DNA of 64,000 nucleotides from CAISIP01 sp031367285 (GTDB taxonomy: Bacteria > Pseudomonadota > Gammaproteobacteria > Burkholderiales > Burkholderiaceae_C), in NCBI GenBank assembly GCA_031367285.1, contig JANLPN010000336.1, positions 3,139 to 67,138 on the forward strand, given 5' to 3'. Positions 33,456-42,161 of this stretch are shown in pieces. The translations under genes and the position numbers were made by a program. The notes below the pieces were generated by a model, which worked only from the letters and a program-made list of their open reading frames with translations, ran no database searches and was not told the DNA's origin. Each line of letters starts with the position of its first letter. Positions within the stretch are counted from its first letter, which is position 1.

Positions 33456-33505
33456 GGCGCGCTCCAAAGTGTGGGATCATCGGCGCAGGAGGCTTGCCAA
33501 CGACC

Positions 33506-34138
33506 ATGATTCGAATTGCCATTGTTGACGACCATGCCATGGTGCGCGCTGGTCTGCGCCAGTTTTTTGCCGACCAGATCGACTTCCAGGTGGTTGGCGA
33601 AGCCGCCACGGGCCGACAGGCGCTCGACATCGTGCGCAAAGGTGAGGTGGATGTGATCCTGATGGACATTTCCATGCCCGACCAGAGCGGCGTCGATGCG
33701 TTGGCGGCCATCAAGGCACGCGCGCCGGATCTGCCGGTGCTGATACTGTCCGGTTTTCCGGAAGAGCATTACGCCACCACTTTGCTGCGCCAGGGCGCTA
33801 GCGGTTACCTGAACAAGGATTGCGACCCGGAAGAAATCGTCAAGGCGATCCGTACCGTGTACCGCGGCCGTAAATACATTACGGCCGGCGTGGCCGAACG
33901 GCTGGCCGAGGCCTTTACCGGCGGTGGTGACAAGCCGCTTCATGAGCAATTGTCGGAGCGCGAGTTGCAGGTGTTCCTGCGGTTGGCCAAGGGTGAAACT
34001 ATTGGGCACATGGCCGTCAGCATGTCGCTCAGCGTAAAGACCGTCAGCACCTACCGTACCCGCGTAATGGAAAAGATGAAGCTTGAGTCCAACAGCGACC
34101 TGACCTACTACGCGCTGAAAAACGGCCTGATTCAGTAG
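33506..34138 (+). CDS. NarL/FixJ family response regulator
   Basis: The product is 210 residues from the ATG at 33506. The receiver (MIRIAIVDDHAMVRAGLRQF, Asp in VILMDISMPDQ, Thr/Ser in LILSGFP, Lys in YLNKDCDP) is followed by a LuxR-type helix-turn-helix (LSERELQVFLRLAKGETIGH, LSVKTVSTYRTRVMEKM). It is the expected partner of the divergent CHASE3 kinase. GGAGG at 33489-33493 is 12-13 bases from the ATG, rather far, and a TTG at 33494 is too close to it, so initiation may be weak. Confidence 0.95.
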   Translation: MIRIAIVDDHAMVRAGLRQFFADQIDFQVVGEAATGRQALDIVRKGEVDVILMDISMPDQSGVDALAAIKARAPDLPVLILSGFPEEHYATTLLRQGASGYLNKDCDPEEIVKAIRTVYRGRKYITAGVAERLAEAFTGGGDKPLHEQLSERELQVFLRLAKGETIGHMAVSMSLSVKTVSTYRTRVMEKMKLESNSDLTYYALKNGLIQ

Positions 34139-34140
34139 CC

Positions 34141-34276
34141 TGGCGGCTCATTCAGCCGCCTTCGTGGTCTGCACTGCGGTCCTATGAGCCTTGGGAACGG
34201 CCCGGCGGCTCATTCGGCAGCCTTCGTGCTCTGCACTGCGGTCCTATGAGCCTTGGGAACGGCCCGGCGGCTCATG
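34141..34276 (-). repeat. Tandem type-B repeats, 62-bp period
   Basis: Two full 62-base units (34141-34202, 34203-34264) and the start of a third differ at only a few positions. On the minus strand each unit reads ATGAGCCGCCGGGCCG, CCCAAGGC, then ACCGCAGTGCAG and ends AAGG...ATGAGCC, matching the junction repeats at 24149 and 62106. GGCGGCT/AGCCGCC at 34142-34160 forms a stem just after the NarL-type gene. The TGA stop of the next minus gene lies at its edge. Confidence 0.8.
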
Positions 34277-34682
34277 CCAACCTGCCAGAGCCGCTGTCGC
34301 TGGGGGTGCCCTCGGCCAGGGTGGCGCAGTATTGAATCAGCGCATCGATTTCATTGGATTTGTCGAACACCTGGTCGGCGCCCAGTTCCATGCATTTGCG
34401 CCGTATGTCCGCTGTGGCGTAGTTGCTCAGTACCACCAGATGGTGGCCTAGTGCCATGGCATGCGCCGCCCGGATGACGCCCAGGCCAGAGCCGCCCTTC
34501 AAGAAAATGTCTACGATCACCAGATCGGCCCGGTTGCTTTCCTTGGCAAGCCAGGACACCGCGGACGATTCATCTTCGGCCGTGCCAACCACCCGGATCG
34601 GCACCAGTTCCTCCAGGGTAGCGATTAGGCTCTCACGAATAACCTGGCTGTCTTCGACGATAAAAGTCTTCAGCTGGTGCAT
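34272..34682 (-). CDS. Single-domain response regulator
   Basis: The ATG at 34682 gives 136 residues (MHQLKTFIVEDSQVIRESLI). It is a receiver with Asp in LVIVDIFLKGGSGLGV and Lys in QVFDKSNEID, and a short Ser/Gly-rich tail. The longer upstream frame to 34910 has no ribosome site and poor coding character. It has no output domain. Its stop codon overlaps the ATGA of a type-B repeat. Confidence 0.88.
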   Translation of the reverse strand: MHQLKTFIVEDSQVIRESLIATLEELVPIRVVGTAEDESSAVSWLAKESNRADLVIVDIFLKGGSGLGVIRAAHAMALGHHLVVLSNYATADIRRKCMELGADQVFDKSNEIDALIQYCATLAEGTPSDSGSGRLA

Positions 34683-34875
34683 CAACGTTGTCTCTGGTTC
34701 CCCGAAATACAGGGCCTGTGGCTCGCGCCCGGCGTTGTGGTGGTTTTGTTTGGCATGGCAATCCAGCGCCGATATTCGGCCAACCATGGTCAAGGCAGAA
34801 CCACTCGCGACCAGTATGCCTGCGAAATTACGCCGCTGCCACCCGCCACCGGCCCGCCTGGGTGTCAGACGATTC

Positions 34876-35823
34876 CTACGCTGAAGTTCCGGTTTGGCGC
34901 GATATCGCATTGGCGTGTCCCTCTGGTTGTGGCGCTGCTTGCGGACGCACCAGTCTGATTTCGGGGCTCATGGCGACCATACGCGCCGGTCCAAAAATGG
35001 TGGCAAAGGCCACATCCTTGGCGTCGCGTCCGCTGGCCAGCCGCACCACGTGCTCCACTGGTGCCATTCCGGTCGGGTCGAACTGCACCCAGCGCCCACC
35101 GAGGTAAGCCTCGAAGATGGCATGGAAGTCCGGCGGCGGCTCAGGGAAACTCGCGTACCCGCTGACCAGCCGCGCCGGAATGTTCAGCGCGCGGCAAAAC
35201 GTGACGGACAGGTGCGCGAAGTCGCGGCATACGCCGGCGCGCTGCAGGTACACGTCGCGCGCGGTGGTGGTGGCGTTGGTCGAGCCGATACGGTATTCGA
35301 TATGGTTGCGCACCCAGTCGCAGATCGCCATGACGCGTGTGTAACCACCCGGAAGCATGCCGAAAATCCGCTGTGCGTCCTGCCCCAGATGGTCGGACTC
35401 GCAATAACGCGTGGGCATCAGAAAACGCAGCACGTCGTCCGGAATCTCGCGCACCGGCACTTCCTGCGCGGCCTGGTCAGCCGGGGTGGTATCCCGGTCC
35501 ACGGTGGCGCGGTAACTTATGCTGAACGGACCCGCCTCAGCCTGCAGCCGCAGAAAGCGGTTGCCCGAGTGCGGATCGATGTAGCTACGCGAGGGCGTTG
35601 GTGGCTCGATCAGCAGCGTTTCCCGCAACACCGTTTGACCTTCGCCGTTGGCGGCATGAATCAGGAAAATGAATTCGCTGGGGCCATCAATCTGGTAGGC
35701 AAGTGTGCAATCGATTTCCAGCCGGGCGGAGCCCGGCTGTGGCGGTACGCCGTCTTGCGCACCCGCTTCGGGTCGGCGCAACGGTGCGCCAGTGGCGCTT
35801 GTGGTGGGGCTTGTATCAGGCAT
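34876..35823 (-). CDS. Transglutaminase-like cysteine protease family protein
   Basis: From the ATG at 35823 the protein is 315 residues (an ATG at 35853 is an alternative). The N-terminal domain (IDCTLAYQIDGPSEFIFLIH) is a beta-sandwich as in bacterial transglutaminase-like proteins. The catalytic core shows YLQRAGVCRDFAHLSVTFCR (Cys), FHAIFEAYLGGRWVQFDPTG (His/Asp). Members are putative cytosolic or membrane-linked peptidases or amide-crosslinking enzymes. A second paralogue lies at 40167. There is no signal peptide. Confidence 0.92.
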   Translation of the reverse strand: MPDTSPTTSATGAPLRRPEAGAQDGVPPQPGSARLEIDCTLAYQIDGPSEFIFLIHAANGEGQTVLRETLLIEPPTPSRSYIDPHSGNRFLRLQAEAGPFSISYRATVDRDTTPADQAAQEVPVREIPDDVLRFLMPTRYCESDHLGQDAQRIFGMLPGGYTRVMAICDWVRNHIEYRIGSTNATTTARDVYLQRAGVCRDFAHLSVTFCRALNIPARLVSGYASFPEPPPDFHAIFEAYLGGRWVQFDPTGMAPVEHVVRLASGRDAKDVAFATIFGPARMVAMSPEIRLVRPQAAPQPEGHANAISRQTGTSA

Positions 35824-36075
35824 ACCACGTATTCGACCAGCGTTTGCCTGCATCCGTAATAAGCGCTCGCGCGGAGGCACTGTAAGACAAAGGCCTGACC
35901 GTGCAAGCCGGGCGGCGTCGGCCTGCAGGCGGCGGCGCATGCGTAGGACATCTACTACCCCAACTGGCGGCGCAGTCCGCTGTACGCCCGCCGCGCACTA
36001 TTCGACACTGGCCTCACCAAGTGCTTGCTTCTGCCCGCTCCGGGTTTGGCATCCACGACTCTTCAAAGGACATTC

Positions 36076-36885
36076 ATGAAAACGACACTCAGAAACACCC
36101 TGGCCCTGGCCACCGTGGCGATTGCTACGCAGGTCATGGCACAGGTTACCTTTTACGAGAAAGAGCGCTTTGAAGGGCAATCATTCACCACCCAACGGCC
36201 GGTGGCCAATTTCGACCGGTACGGTTTTAACGACCGCGCCTCATCGGTGACGGTTGCTGGCCAGCGTTGGGAGGTGTGCGAGGACGCCCGCTTCAGCGGC
36301 CGTTGCGTCATATTGCGGCCTGGCAACTACCCGTCGCTGTCTGCCATGGGCTTGAACAACCAGGTTTCCTCGGTTCGTGGCGTGAACCGGAACGCGCGTT
36401 TTGACGATGAGCGTTATGCGCCGGCGCCGATGCCGGTGTATGACGGGCACCGGCGTAACAACGAACGCCTGTACCAGGCTGACGTGACATCGGTGCGCGC
36501 GGTGGTCGGGCCTCCGGAGCAGCGTTGCTGGGTTGAACGCGAACAGGTCATGCAGGAGAAAAGCGGTTCCAACGTCGGTGCCGGCGTCGTCGGCGCGGTG
36601 ATAGGCGGCATTCTGGGCCACCAGATTGGCGACGGTCGCGGTCGTGATCTGGCCACCGTTGGCGGGGCGATTGCAGGAGGTGCGGTAGGTGCCACCGTAG
36701 GCCGCCACAACAACCCGCAACCCACTACCCGCGACGTGCAGCGTTGCGCAACCGTGCCGGCCCAGACCCAGCCCACCTCATGGGACGTGACCTACAACTT
36801 CCGTGGCCAGGACCATCGGGTGCAGATGACTACACCGCCCGGAGCCACGGTCACGGTAAATCGCGACGGTGAGCCGCGCGCCTGA
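36076..36885 (+). CDS. Exported beta/gamma-crystallin and glycine-zipper protein
   Basis: The ATG at 36076 follows AAAGGA; the product is 269 residues with a signal peptide (LALATVAIATQVMAQ). Residues 22-110 form a beta/gamma-crystallin-type Greek key (VTFYEKERFEGQSFTTQRP, CEDARFSGRCVILRPGNYPS), a fold that often binds calcium. Residues 165-205 are a glycine zipper (VGAGVVGAVIGGILGHQIGD). The C-terminus (WDVTYNFRGQDHRVQMTTPPG) resembles that of 17-kDa surface-antigen/SmpA-type proteins. It is probably an outer-membrane-associated stress protein. Confidence 0.88.
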   Translation: MKTTLRNTLALATVAIATQVMAQVTFYEKERFEGQSFTTQRPVANFDRYGFNDRASSVTVAGQRWEVCEDARFSGRCVILRPGNYPSLSAMGLNNQVSSVRGVNRNARFDDERYAPAPMPVYDGHRRNNERLYQADVTSVRAVVGPPEQRCWVEREQVMQEKSGSNVGAGVVGAVIGGILGHQIGDGRGRDLATVGGAIAGGAVGATVGRHNNPQPTTRDVQRCATVPAQTQPTSWDVTYNFRGQDHRVQMTTPPGATVTVNRDGEPRA

Positions 36886-36924
36886 GCGCATCCTTTGCAT
36901 CAAACCGAAACGAAAGCCAGAACC

Positions 36925-37074
36925 ATGACTTTTGTATCCCTGTTCCTTGCCGCGTTGCTTCCCGCAATCGGCCTGGTGCTGTGGGTTGGCCGCGCCATCA
37001 TGGCCCAGGCGGCAACCATACATTCGTTCAGCAATTTCGAAGGCATGCACTTCGAAGACGCGAGCACTTCGTAA
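36925..37074 (+). CDS. Small membrane protein, 49 residues
   Basis: The ORF MTFVSLFLAALLPAIGLVLW continues through one transmembrane helix to a polar tail rich in His/Phe/Ser (IHSFSNFEGMHFEDASTS). There is no strong ribosome binding site. It sits between two exported-protein genes (36076 and 37095) in the same orientation. I do not recognise it, and it could be non-coding. Confidence 0.45.
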   Translation: MTFVSLFLAALLPAIGLVLWVGRAIMAQAATIHSFSNFEGMHFEDASTS

Positions 37075-37094
37075 CCAACCAGGAGAATTTATCC

Positions 37095-37652
37095 ATGAAC
37101 CACTTCAACACTCTCAAGACTACGCTCACTGCTGCCGCAATGCTGCTGTTTGTGGCATCCCAGGCACAGGCCGCGCAAATGGACAAGGCGGCCTACAAGA
37201 CGGAAAAGACGCGCATCAGCGCCGACTACAAGGTTGACAAGGCGGCTTGTTCTTCCTTGACCAAAAACGCAAAAGACATTTGCATGGAGCAGGCCAAAGG
37301 CAAGGAAAAGGTAGCCTACGCGGAGGCTGAATACGGCTACACGGGCAAGCCGGCCGACCAGGCCAAAATTATGAAGGTGAAGGCGGAAACTGGCTATGCC
37401 ATCGCCAAGGAAAAATGCGATGACCTGGCAGGCAATGCCAAAGATGTCTGTATCAAGGAAGCCAAGGCCGTTAAGGTGAAGGCGCTGGTGGATGCCAAGA
37501 CCAGCAAGCAGATTGCCGAAGTGAAGATGGATGGCGCGCAGGAAAAGCGCGACGCCGACTACAAGGTGGCGACCGAGAAATGCGACGCCATGGCGGGTGA
37601 TGCAAAAACCAATTGCATCAGTGCGGCCAAGGCAAAATTTGGCAAGTCCTGA
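37095..37652 (+). CDS. Periplasmic protein with three C-x10-C repeats
   Basis: The ATG at 37095 follows AGGAGA; 185 residues with a cleavable signal peptide (LLFVASQAQAAQ). The mature protein is Lys/Ala-rich and helical, with three repeats of the form C-x10-C (CSSLTKNAKDIC, CDDLAGNAKDVC, CDAMAGDAKTNC) spaced by about 60 residues. The pattern suggests helical hairpins closed by disulfides or metal or haem-like binding, but no CxxCH is present. The family resembles conserved hypothetical exported proteins of Burkholderiales. Confidence 0.82.
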   Translation: MNHFNTLKTTLTAAAMLLFVASQAQAAQMDKAAYKTEKTRISADYKVDKAACSSLTKNAKDICMEQAKGKEKVAYAEAEYGYTGKPADQAKIMKVKAETGYAIAKEKCDDLAGNAKDVCIKEAKAVKVKALVDAKTSKQIAEVKMDGAQEKRDADYKVATEKCDAMAGDAKTNCISAAKAKFGKS

Positions 37653-37662
37653 GCGTGGCCCG

Positions 37663-37881
37663 ATGACCGCATCCGTCAATACGCGCAAGAGGCCTGGCAC
37701 GCGCACCACGCCGGCTCCGAAATTGCCGCATGAGCAGGACGAGTCGGTAGGTATGACGGACGGTATTCCCAGCGAGCCGATGCGCCAGGCGCACAGGGAT
37801 CTGGAGCGCGGCTTGCAGGATACCGACCGCGGCCCGGCGGCAGGTATTGCCTACAAGAAGTTGAAGGGGAGGGCCCTGTGA
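37663..37881 (+). CDS. Small basic/hydrophilic protein coupled to the catalase
   Basis: The 72-residue ORF starts MTASVNTRKRPGTRTTPAPK and ends AGIAYKKLKGRAL. It is hydrophilic with no membrane segment. Its stop TGA overlaps the catalase start GTG (GTGA at 37878-37881), so translation is coupled. I do not recognise a family. A role with the catalase is inference from this coupling only. Confidence 0.65.
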   Translation: MTASVNTRKRPGTRTTPAPKLPHEQDESVGMTDGIPSEPMRQAHRDLERGLQDTDRGPAAGIAYKKLKGRAL

Positions 37882-40154
37882 GATCTTCCACCCGCGGCAA
37901 GAATACCGTGCCGGCGTCCAAGGTCAAAAGCCTCGAGCAGCAGGCCGCCGACTTTACTGCCGAAGGTTCACCGCCGCCTGGCTTGGTGGCAAAAAAGGCG
38001 CCTGTAACCTTCGAAGGGCCGGACACCAAACAGAAGACGCTGGACAAGGCGCGTGTACAGGAACTTGACTACCTCACCACGAACCAGGGCCTTAGGCTGC
38101 CGGACAACCACAACTCGCTCAAGGCCGGTGCGCGCGGGCCGACGTTACTGGAAGATTTCATATTGCGCGAGAAGATCACGCATTTTGACCATGAACGGAT
38201 TCCAGAACGGGCCGTCCATGCGCGAGGTGCCGGTGCGCATGGCTACTTTGAGGTGTACCAGTCGTGCGCGGAATTGACCTGCGCCGGCTTTCTGGCCGAC
38301 CCCGCGATCAGGACGCCGGTTTTCGCGCGCTTCTCGACCGTGGCCGGCTCGCGCGGCTCCGCCGACACGGTGCGCGACGCGCGCGGCTTTGCGGTCAAGT
38401 TCTACACCCATGAGGGCAACTACGACCTGGTGGGCAACAACATCCCGGTGTTTTTTATCCAGGACGCGATCAAGTTTCCCGACCTGATCCATGCCGTCAA
38501 GCCCGAGCCGCACAACGAGATCCCGCAGGCCGCGAGCGCCCACGACACGTTCTGGGACTTCGCGACGCTGATGCCTGAGTGCACCCATATGCTGATGTGG
38601 GTCATGTCAGACCGCGCCATTCCACGTAGCCTGCGCATGATGGAAGGTTTTGGTGTACACACCTTTCGCCTAATCAATGCCCAGGGTGAATCGCACTTCG
38701 TCAAGTTTCACTGGAAACCCAAACTCGGAACCCACGCGCTGGCCTGGGACGAAGCGCAAAAGCTGGCCGGCAAGGACGCTGACTTTCACCGCCGCGACCT
38801 CTGGGAGGCAATCAACGGTGGCAACTTCCCCGAATGGGAACTGGGTATCCAGGTGGTGCCCCAGGCCGACGAACGGCGTTTTGATTTCGACCTGTTGGAC
38901 CCGACCAAGCTGATACCTGAGGAGTTGGTACCGGTGCGCCGCATTGGGCGCATGGTGCTGAACCGCAATCCGGACAATTTTTTTGCGGAGACGGAGCAGG
39001 TGGCGTTTCACCCGGGCCATCTGGTGCCGGGTATCGACTTCTCGAACGATCCCTTGCTACAGGGGCGGCTGTTTTCCTACACCGACACCCAGCTCTCGCG
39101 CCTGGGTGGGCCAAATTTCCACGAGTTGCCGATCAACAAGGGTGTGTGCCCGATGCACAATTTCCAGCGTGATGGCATCCATCGCCAGAATATCGGTGCG
39201 GGACGGGTGGCCTACGAGCCCAATACCCTGGCTACAGGAACCGAGTTTCGAGTCGATGGTGGTGCGTCGGACCCCATAGGTTCCACCGGTTTCACGAGTT
39301 TCGCTGAGGCACTGGAGCCACCCAAGCTGCGCCAGCGCAACGGCTCGTTCAACGACCATTTTTCTCAGGCCCGCATGTTCTGGATAAGCCAGACCGTTAC
39401 CGAGCAGGACCACATCGTGGCTGCGTTCCAGTTCGAGTTGTCCAAGCTGGAAACGCCGGCGATCCGCCAACGCATGGTGGATAACCTGGCCCACGTGGAT
39501 AGTGCGCTGGCGCACCGTGTTGCTGCACCGCTGGGTATAGAGGCACCGGACGCCGACGCGGCGGCGGCACGGCCCGGCTTTCGCCAGGCGCCGTTCAAGG
39601 TGGCAGTCAAGGCGTCCCCGGCGCTGAGCATGGCGGCTGCAGGAGGCATGCTGATCGCGACGCGCAGGGTCGCCGTTTTAGTGGCCGATGGGGTGGATGG
39701 CGAGGCGGTGGAAAACGTGTGCCGGTCGCTGGCGGAGGCGGGCGCGCAATCCAAGCTGCTGGCTGCGTCACTGGGCAGCGTCAACACTGCTCAAGGTGGC
39801 CGCCTGAAGGTGGATCAGACATTGGTGACCACGCCGTCCGTGCTGTTTGACGCGGTGTATCTCCCGCCCCTGGCCAAAGGTCCTGCACTGCTGTCCACCA
39901 ACGGCGACGCCGTGCATTTTGTGCTGGAAGCCTACAAACACTGCAAGGCCATAGCCGCGTCGGGAACGGGGGCGGCCTTGTTGTCCAGCCTGGGCATCGC
40001 GCCACTCACGGCCCAGGGCATGGCGCAGCCGCAAGCAGGAGTGGTGTTGTGCGGGCCCGGTGAGGTGGCGGCGGCGTTTACGGAGGCGTTTATCTCTGCC
40101 ATCAGCCGCCACCGCCATTGGGACCGCGGCAATATCGCCGCCGTGCCGGCATAA
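37878..40154 (+). CDS. katE: Large-subunit catalase (HPII/KatE type)
   Basis: The GTG at 37878 is preceded by AAGGGGAGG, giving 758 residues, the HPII size. The enzyme dismutates hydrogen peroxide with haem. Catalytic H114 is in ERAVHARGAGAHGYF; the proximal Tyr lies in RLFSYTDTQLSRLGG. NPDNFFAETEQVAFHPGHLV is a catalase signature. The C-terminal 150 residues (about 610-758, RRVAVLVADGVDGEAVENV) are the flavodoxin/DJ-1-like domain that distinguishes large catalases. It probably serves stationary-phase or oxidative stress like its neighbours. Confidence 0.97.
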   Translation: MRSSTRGKNTVPASKVKSLEQQAADFTAEGSPPPGLVAKKAPVTFEGPDTKQKTLDKARVQELDYLTTNQGLRLPDNHNSLKAGARGPTLLEDFILREKITHFDHERIPERAVHARGAGAHGYFEVYQSCAELTCAGFLADPAIRTPVFARFSTVAGSRGSADTVRDARGFAVKFYTHEGNYDLVGNNIPVFFIQDAIKFPDLIHAVKPEPHNEIPQAASAHDTFWDFATLMPECTHMLMWVMSDRAIPRSLRMMEGFGVHTFRLINAQGESHFVKFHWKPKLGTHALAWDEAQKLAGKDADFHRRDLWEAINGGNFPEWELGIQVVPQADERRFDFDLLDPTKLIPEELVPVRRIGRMVLNRNPDNFFAETEQVAFHPGHLVPGIDFSNDPLLQGRLFSYTDTQLSRLGGPNFHELPINKGVCPMHNFQRDGIHRQNIGAGRVAYEPNTLATGTEFRVDGGASDPIGSTGFTSFAEALEPPKLRQRNGSFNDHFSQARMFWISQTVTEQDHIVAAFQFELSKLETPAIRQRMVDNLAHVDSALAHRVAAPLGIEAPDADAAAARPGFRQAPFKVAVKASPALSMAAAGGMLIATRRVAVLVADGVDGEAVENVCRSLAEAGAQSKLLAASLGSVNTAQGGRLKVDQTLVTTPSVLFDAVYLPPLAKGPALLSTNGDAVHFVLEAYKHCKAIAASGTGAALLSSLGIAPLTAQGMAQPQAGVVLCGPGEVAAAFTEAFISAISRHRHWDRGNIAAVPA

Positions 40155-40166
40155 CCAGGCCTTTGC

Positions 40167-41051
40167 TCAAGGGCGCTTGCGCACCTGGACGTCGACCAAC
40201 TCACCCAGATTGTCGGACGGAAAACCGTTCCAGGAGCCGCTGACCGGGGACGCCAGGCTCGCGTGGCGCGCCACACCCACACGAATCAGGTCGGTTCCGC
40301 CTATCAGATTGTTGGTGGGATCAAACGGAATCCAGCCCGCGCCGGGCAGGTACACCTGGACCCACGCATGGGTGGCGCCCACGCCGACCACCTCGTCCGG
40401 CCCGCCGTCGAGCCAGGGCGTATAAAGGTAACCCGACACAAAACGCGCCGCGTAACCCAGATGGCGGATGGCCTCGATCATCAGCGTGGCGAAGTCTCTG
40501 CACGTCCCGCTTTGCCGCTGCAGCGTCTCGTAAGGCGTCTGTACGCCGGGGTCGAAGCGGGCCAGATACAACATGCTGTTGCGTATGAAACCCGTCATGT
40601 CCACCAGCAGTTGGCGGGTATCGGTTGCGCCGTCGTTGCGAACGAATTGCGTCGCCCAATCCAGAAGCACACCTTGCGGATCGTCGTAGTAAGGGCGCAG
40701 GTAATGTGCAAGCACCAGTTGCTCCTCGTCGCTGTAGTTGAACGGGTAGCTTTGCGCGCGCGGGCGCAGCGGCAGCGCGAGCGCCCTTGTGCCAGTGTGC
40801 TCGACCGAAAACGAGCACACCACTTTGAGTTCCGTTGCCGGGCTTTGCGGCTGTACCAGGGCGACTGAATTGGAGTACGCGTCCTGGATCAGGCGAATGT
40901 CCAAGGGCTCCGGGAACACCTGCATGTCGGTCGCCAATACCCGCAGGTCGTGGCTGTCGCGCGGGCGAAAAAGTACCCGGTGCTCGCCAAGAGTCACTGG
41001 CTGCGCGTAGCGGTAATGGGTGGTGTGGGTAATGTCGAAGAAAACGGACAT
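40167..41051 (-). CDS. Transglutaminase-like family protein
   Basis: From the ATG at 41051 the protein is 294 residues (MSVFFDITHTTHYRYAQPVT). The N-terminal beta domain precedes the core with Cys in LQRQSGTCRDFATLMIEAIR, His in GATHAWVQVYLPGAGW and Asp in IPFDPTNNLIGG. It is a paralogue of the gene at 34876 but of the subgroup starting with ITH.T.Y.Y. Such genes often neighbour other transglutaminase or alpha-E proteins, not seen here. It is divergent from the BrkB-like gene. Confidence 0.93.
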   Translation of the reverse strand: MSVFFDITHTTHYRYAQPVTLGEHRVLFRPRDSHDLRVLATDMQVFPEPLDIRLIQDAYSNSVALVQPQSPATELKVVCSFSVEHTGTRALALPLRPRAQSYPFNYSDEEQLVLAHYLRPYYDDPQGVLLDWATQFVRNDGATDTRQLLVDMTGFIRNSMLYLARFDPGVQTPYETLQRQSGTCRDFATLMIEAIRHLGYAARFVSGYLYTPWLDGGPDEVVGVGATHAWVQVYLPGAGWIPFDPTNNLIGGTDLIRVGVARHASLASPVSGSWNGFPSDNLGELVDVQVRKRP

Positions 41052-41242
41052 GGGCAAGGGGCGTTGAAAATCTGGTACCCGAAAGCATGCGCGCCGTGCT
41101 GCCACCGCGTCCATCGGTTGGCGCCGTGCTGCCATGTGGGCGTCGTCCTACCGTCCTACCGCGGCGCGGGAGGATGTCCGCTGCTGCCACGTCGGACAGC
41201 CCCTTAAGCTTGCGCCAACAACGGCAACCTGGTTCCACCACT

Positions 41243-42139
41243 ATGCAACCCGACCTGCGCACCTGCTGGACACTGACCAGGCAGGTCGTGAACTCCTGGC
41301 TGGACGACTACGCGCCCAGCATGGGAGCGGCGTTGGCTTTCTACACCATGTTTTCCCTCGCGCCGCTGTTGCTGATTGTTATTTCGGTGGCGGGGCTGGT
41401 GTTCGGGCAGGACGCCGCGCGCGGAGAAATAGCCGTGCAGCTGCGCGGACTGATGGGTGATGGCGGTGCCATTGCAGTGCAGGACCTGCTGGCCAGTGTG
41501 AAGCAGCCCGCCGAGGGAGTGGCGGCCACGGTCCTGGGTGCCGTGCTCCTGCTGGTGGGCGCAACCACGGTATTCGGCGAGCTGCAGGATTCGCTGGACC
41601 GGATCTGGCGTGTGCCGGCCCGGACTACGCGCAGCGGGTGGATTACGCTGCTGCGGGCGCGCCTGCTGTCTTTCGGGATGATCCTGGCCATAGGTTTTTT
41701 GCTGATGGTGTCGCTCGTCGCCAGCGCCGCAATCAGCGCCATGGGCCGATGGTGGGACATGGTGCTGGGCGGCTGGTATGTGCTGGCGCTGGTGACCAAT
41801 GCCTTCATCGATTTCTTTCTGATGGCGGTGATGTTTGCGTTAATTTACAAGGTGATGCCGCGTGTGCGCGTGTTGTGGAGGGATGTGTGGATTGGCGCCG
41901 TATTCACTGCCTTGCTGTTCACGCTGGGCAAGTCGCTGATCGGCTGGTATGTGGGGCGAAGCGCGGTCACGTCCGCGTTCGGCGCCGCCGGCTCGCTGGT
42001 GGTGGTTTTGTTGTGGGTGTACTACTCGGCCCAGATATTCCTGATCGGGGCGGAATTCACCTGGGTCTATGCGAACACCTTTGGCTCCAGGCGGACAGAC
42101 GATAACGCGCGGGCCCCGATGTTGGATACACTGCCTTGA
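41243..42139 (+). CDS. YihY/BrkB family inner-membrane protein
   Basis: The ATG at 41243 gives 298 residues with about six transmembrane helices. Signatures are DDYAPSMGAALAFYTMFSLA near the N-terminus, GATTVFGELQDSLDRIWRVP in the middle and GAAGSLVVVLLWVYYSAQIF near the end. The family was once annotated as ribonuclease BN or serum-resistance factor BrkB; its real function is unsettled. The 191-base divergent region upstream has a 14-base direct repeat (GCGCCGTGCTGCCA at 41091 and 41121). Confidence 0.95.
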   Translation: MQPDLRTCWTLTRQVVNSWLDDYAPSMGAALAFYTMFSLAPLLLIVISVAGLVFGQDAARGEIAVQLRGLMGDGGAIAVQDLLASVKQPAEGVAATVLGAVLLLVGATTVFGELQDSLDRIWRVPARTTRSGWITLLRARLLSFGMILAIGFLLMVSLVASAAISAMGRWWDMVLGGWYVLALVTNAFIDFFLMAVMFALIYKVMPRVRVLWRDVWIGAVFTALLFTLGKSLIGWYVGRSAVTSAFGAAGSLVVVLLWVYYSAQIFLIGAEFTWVYANTFGSRRTDDNARAPMLDTLP

Positions 42140-42161
42140 GACTTCAACGGCACGGTTGGCA

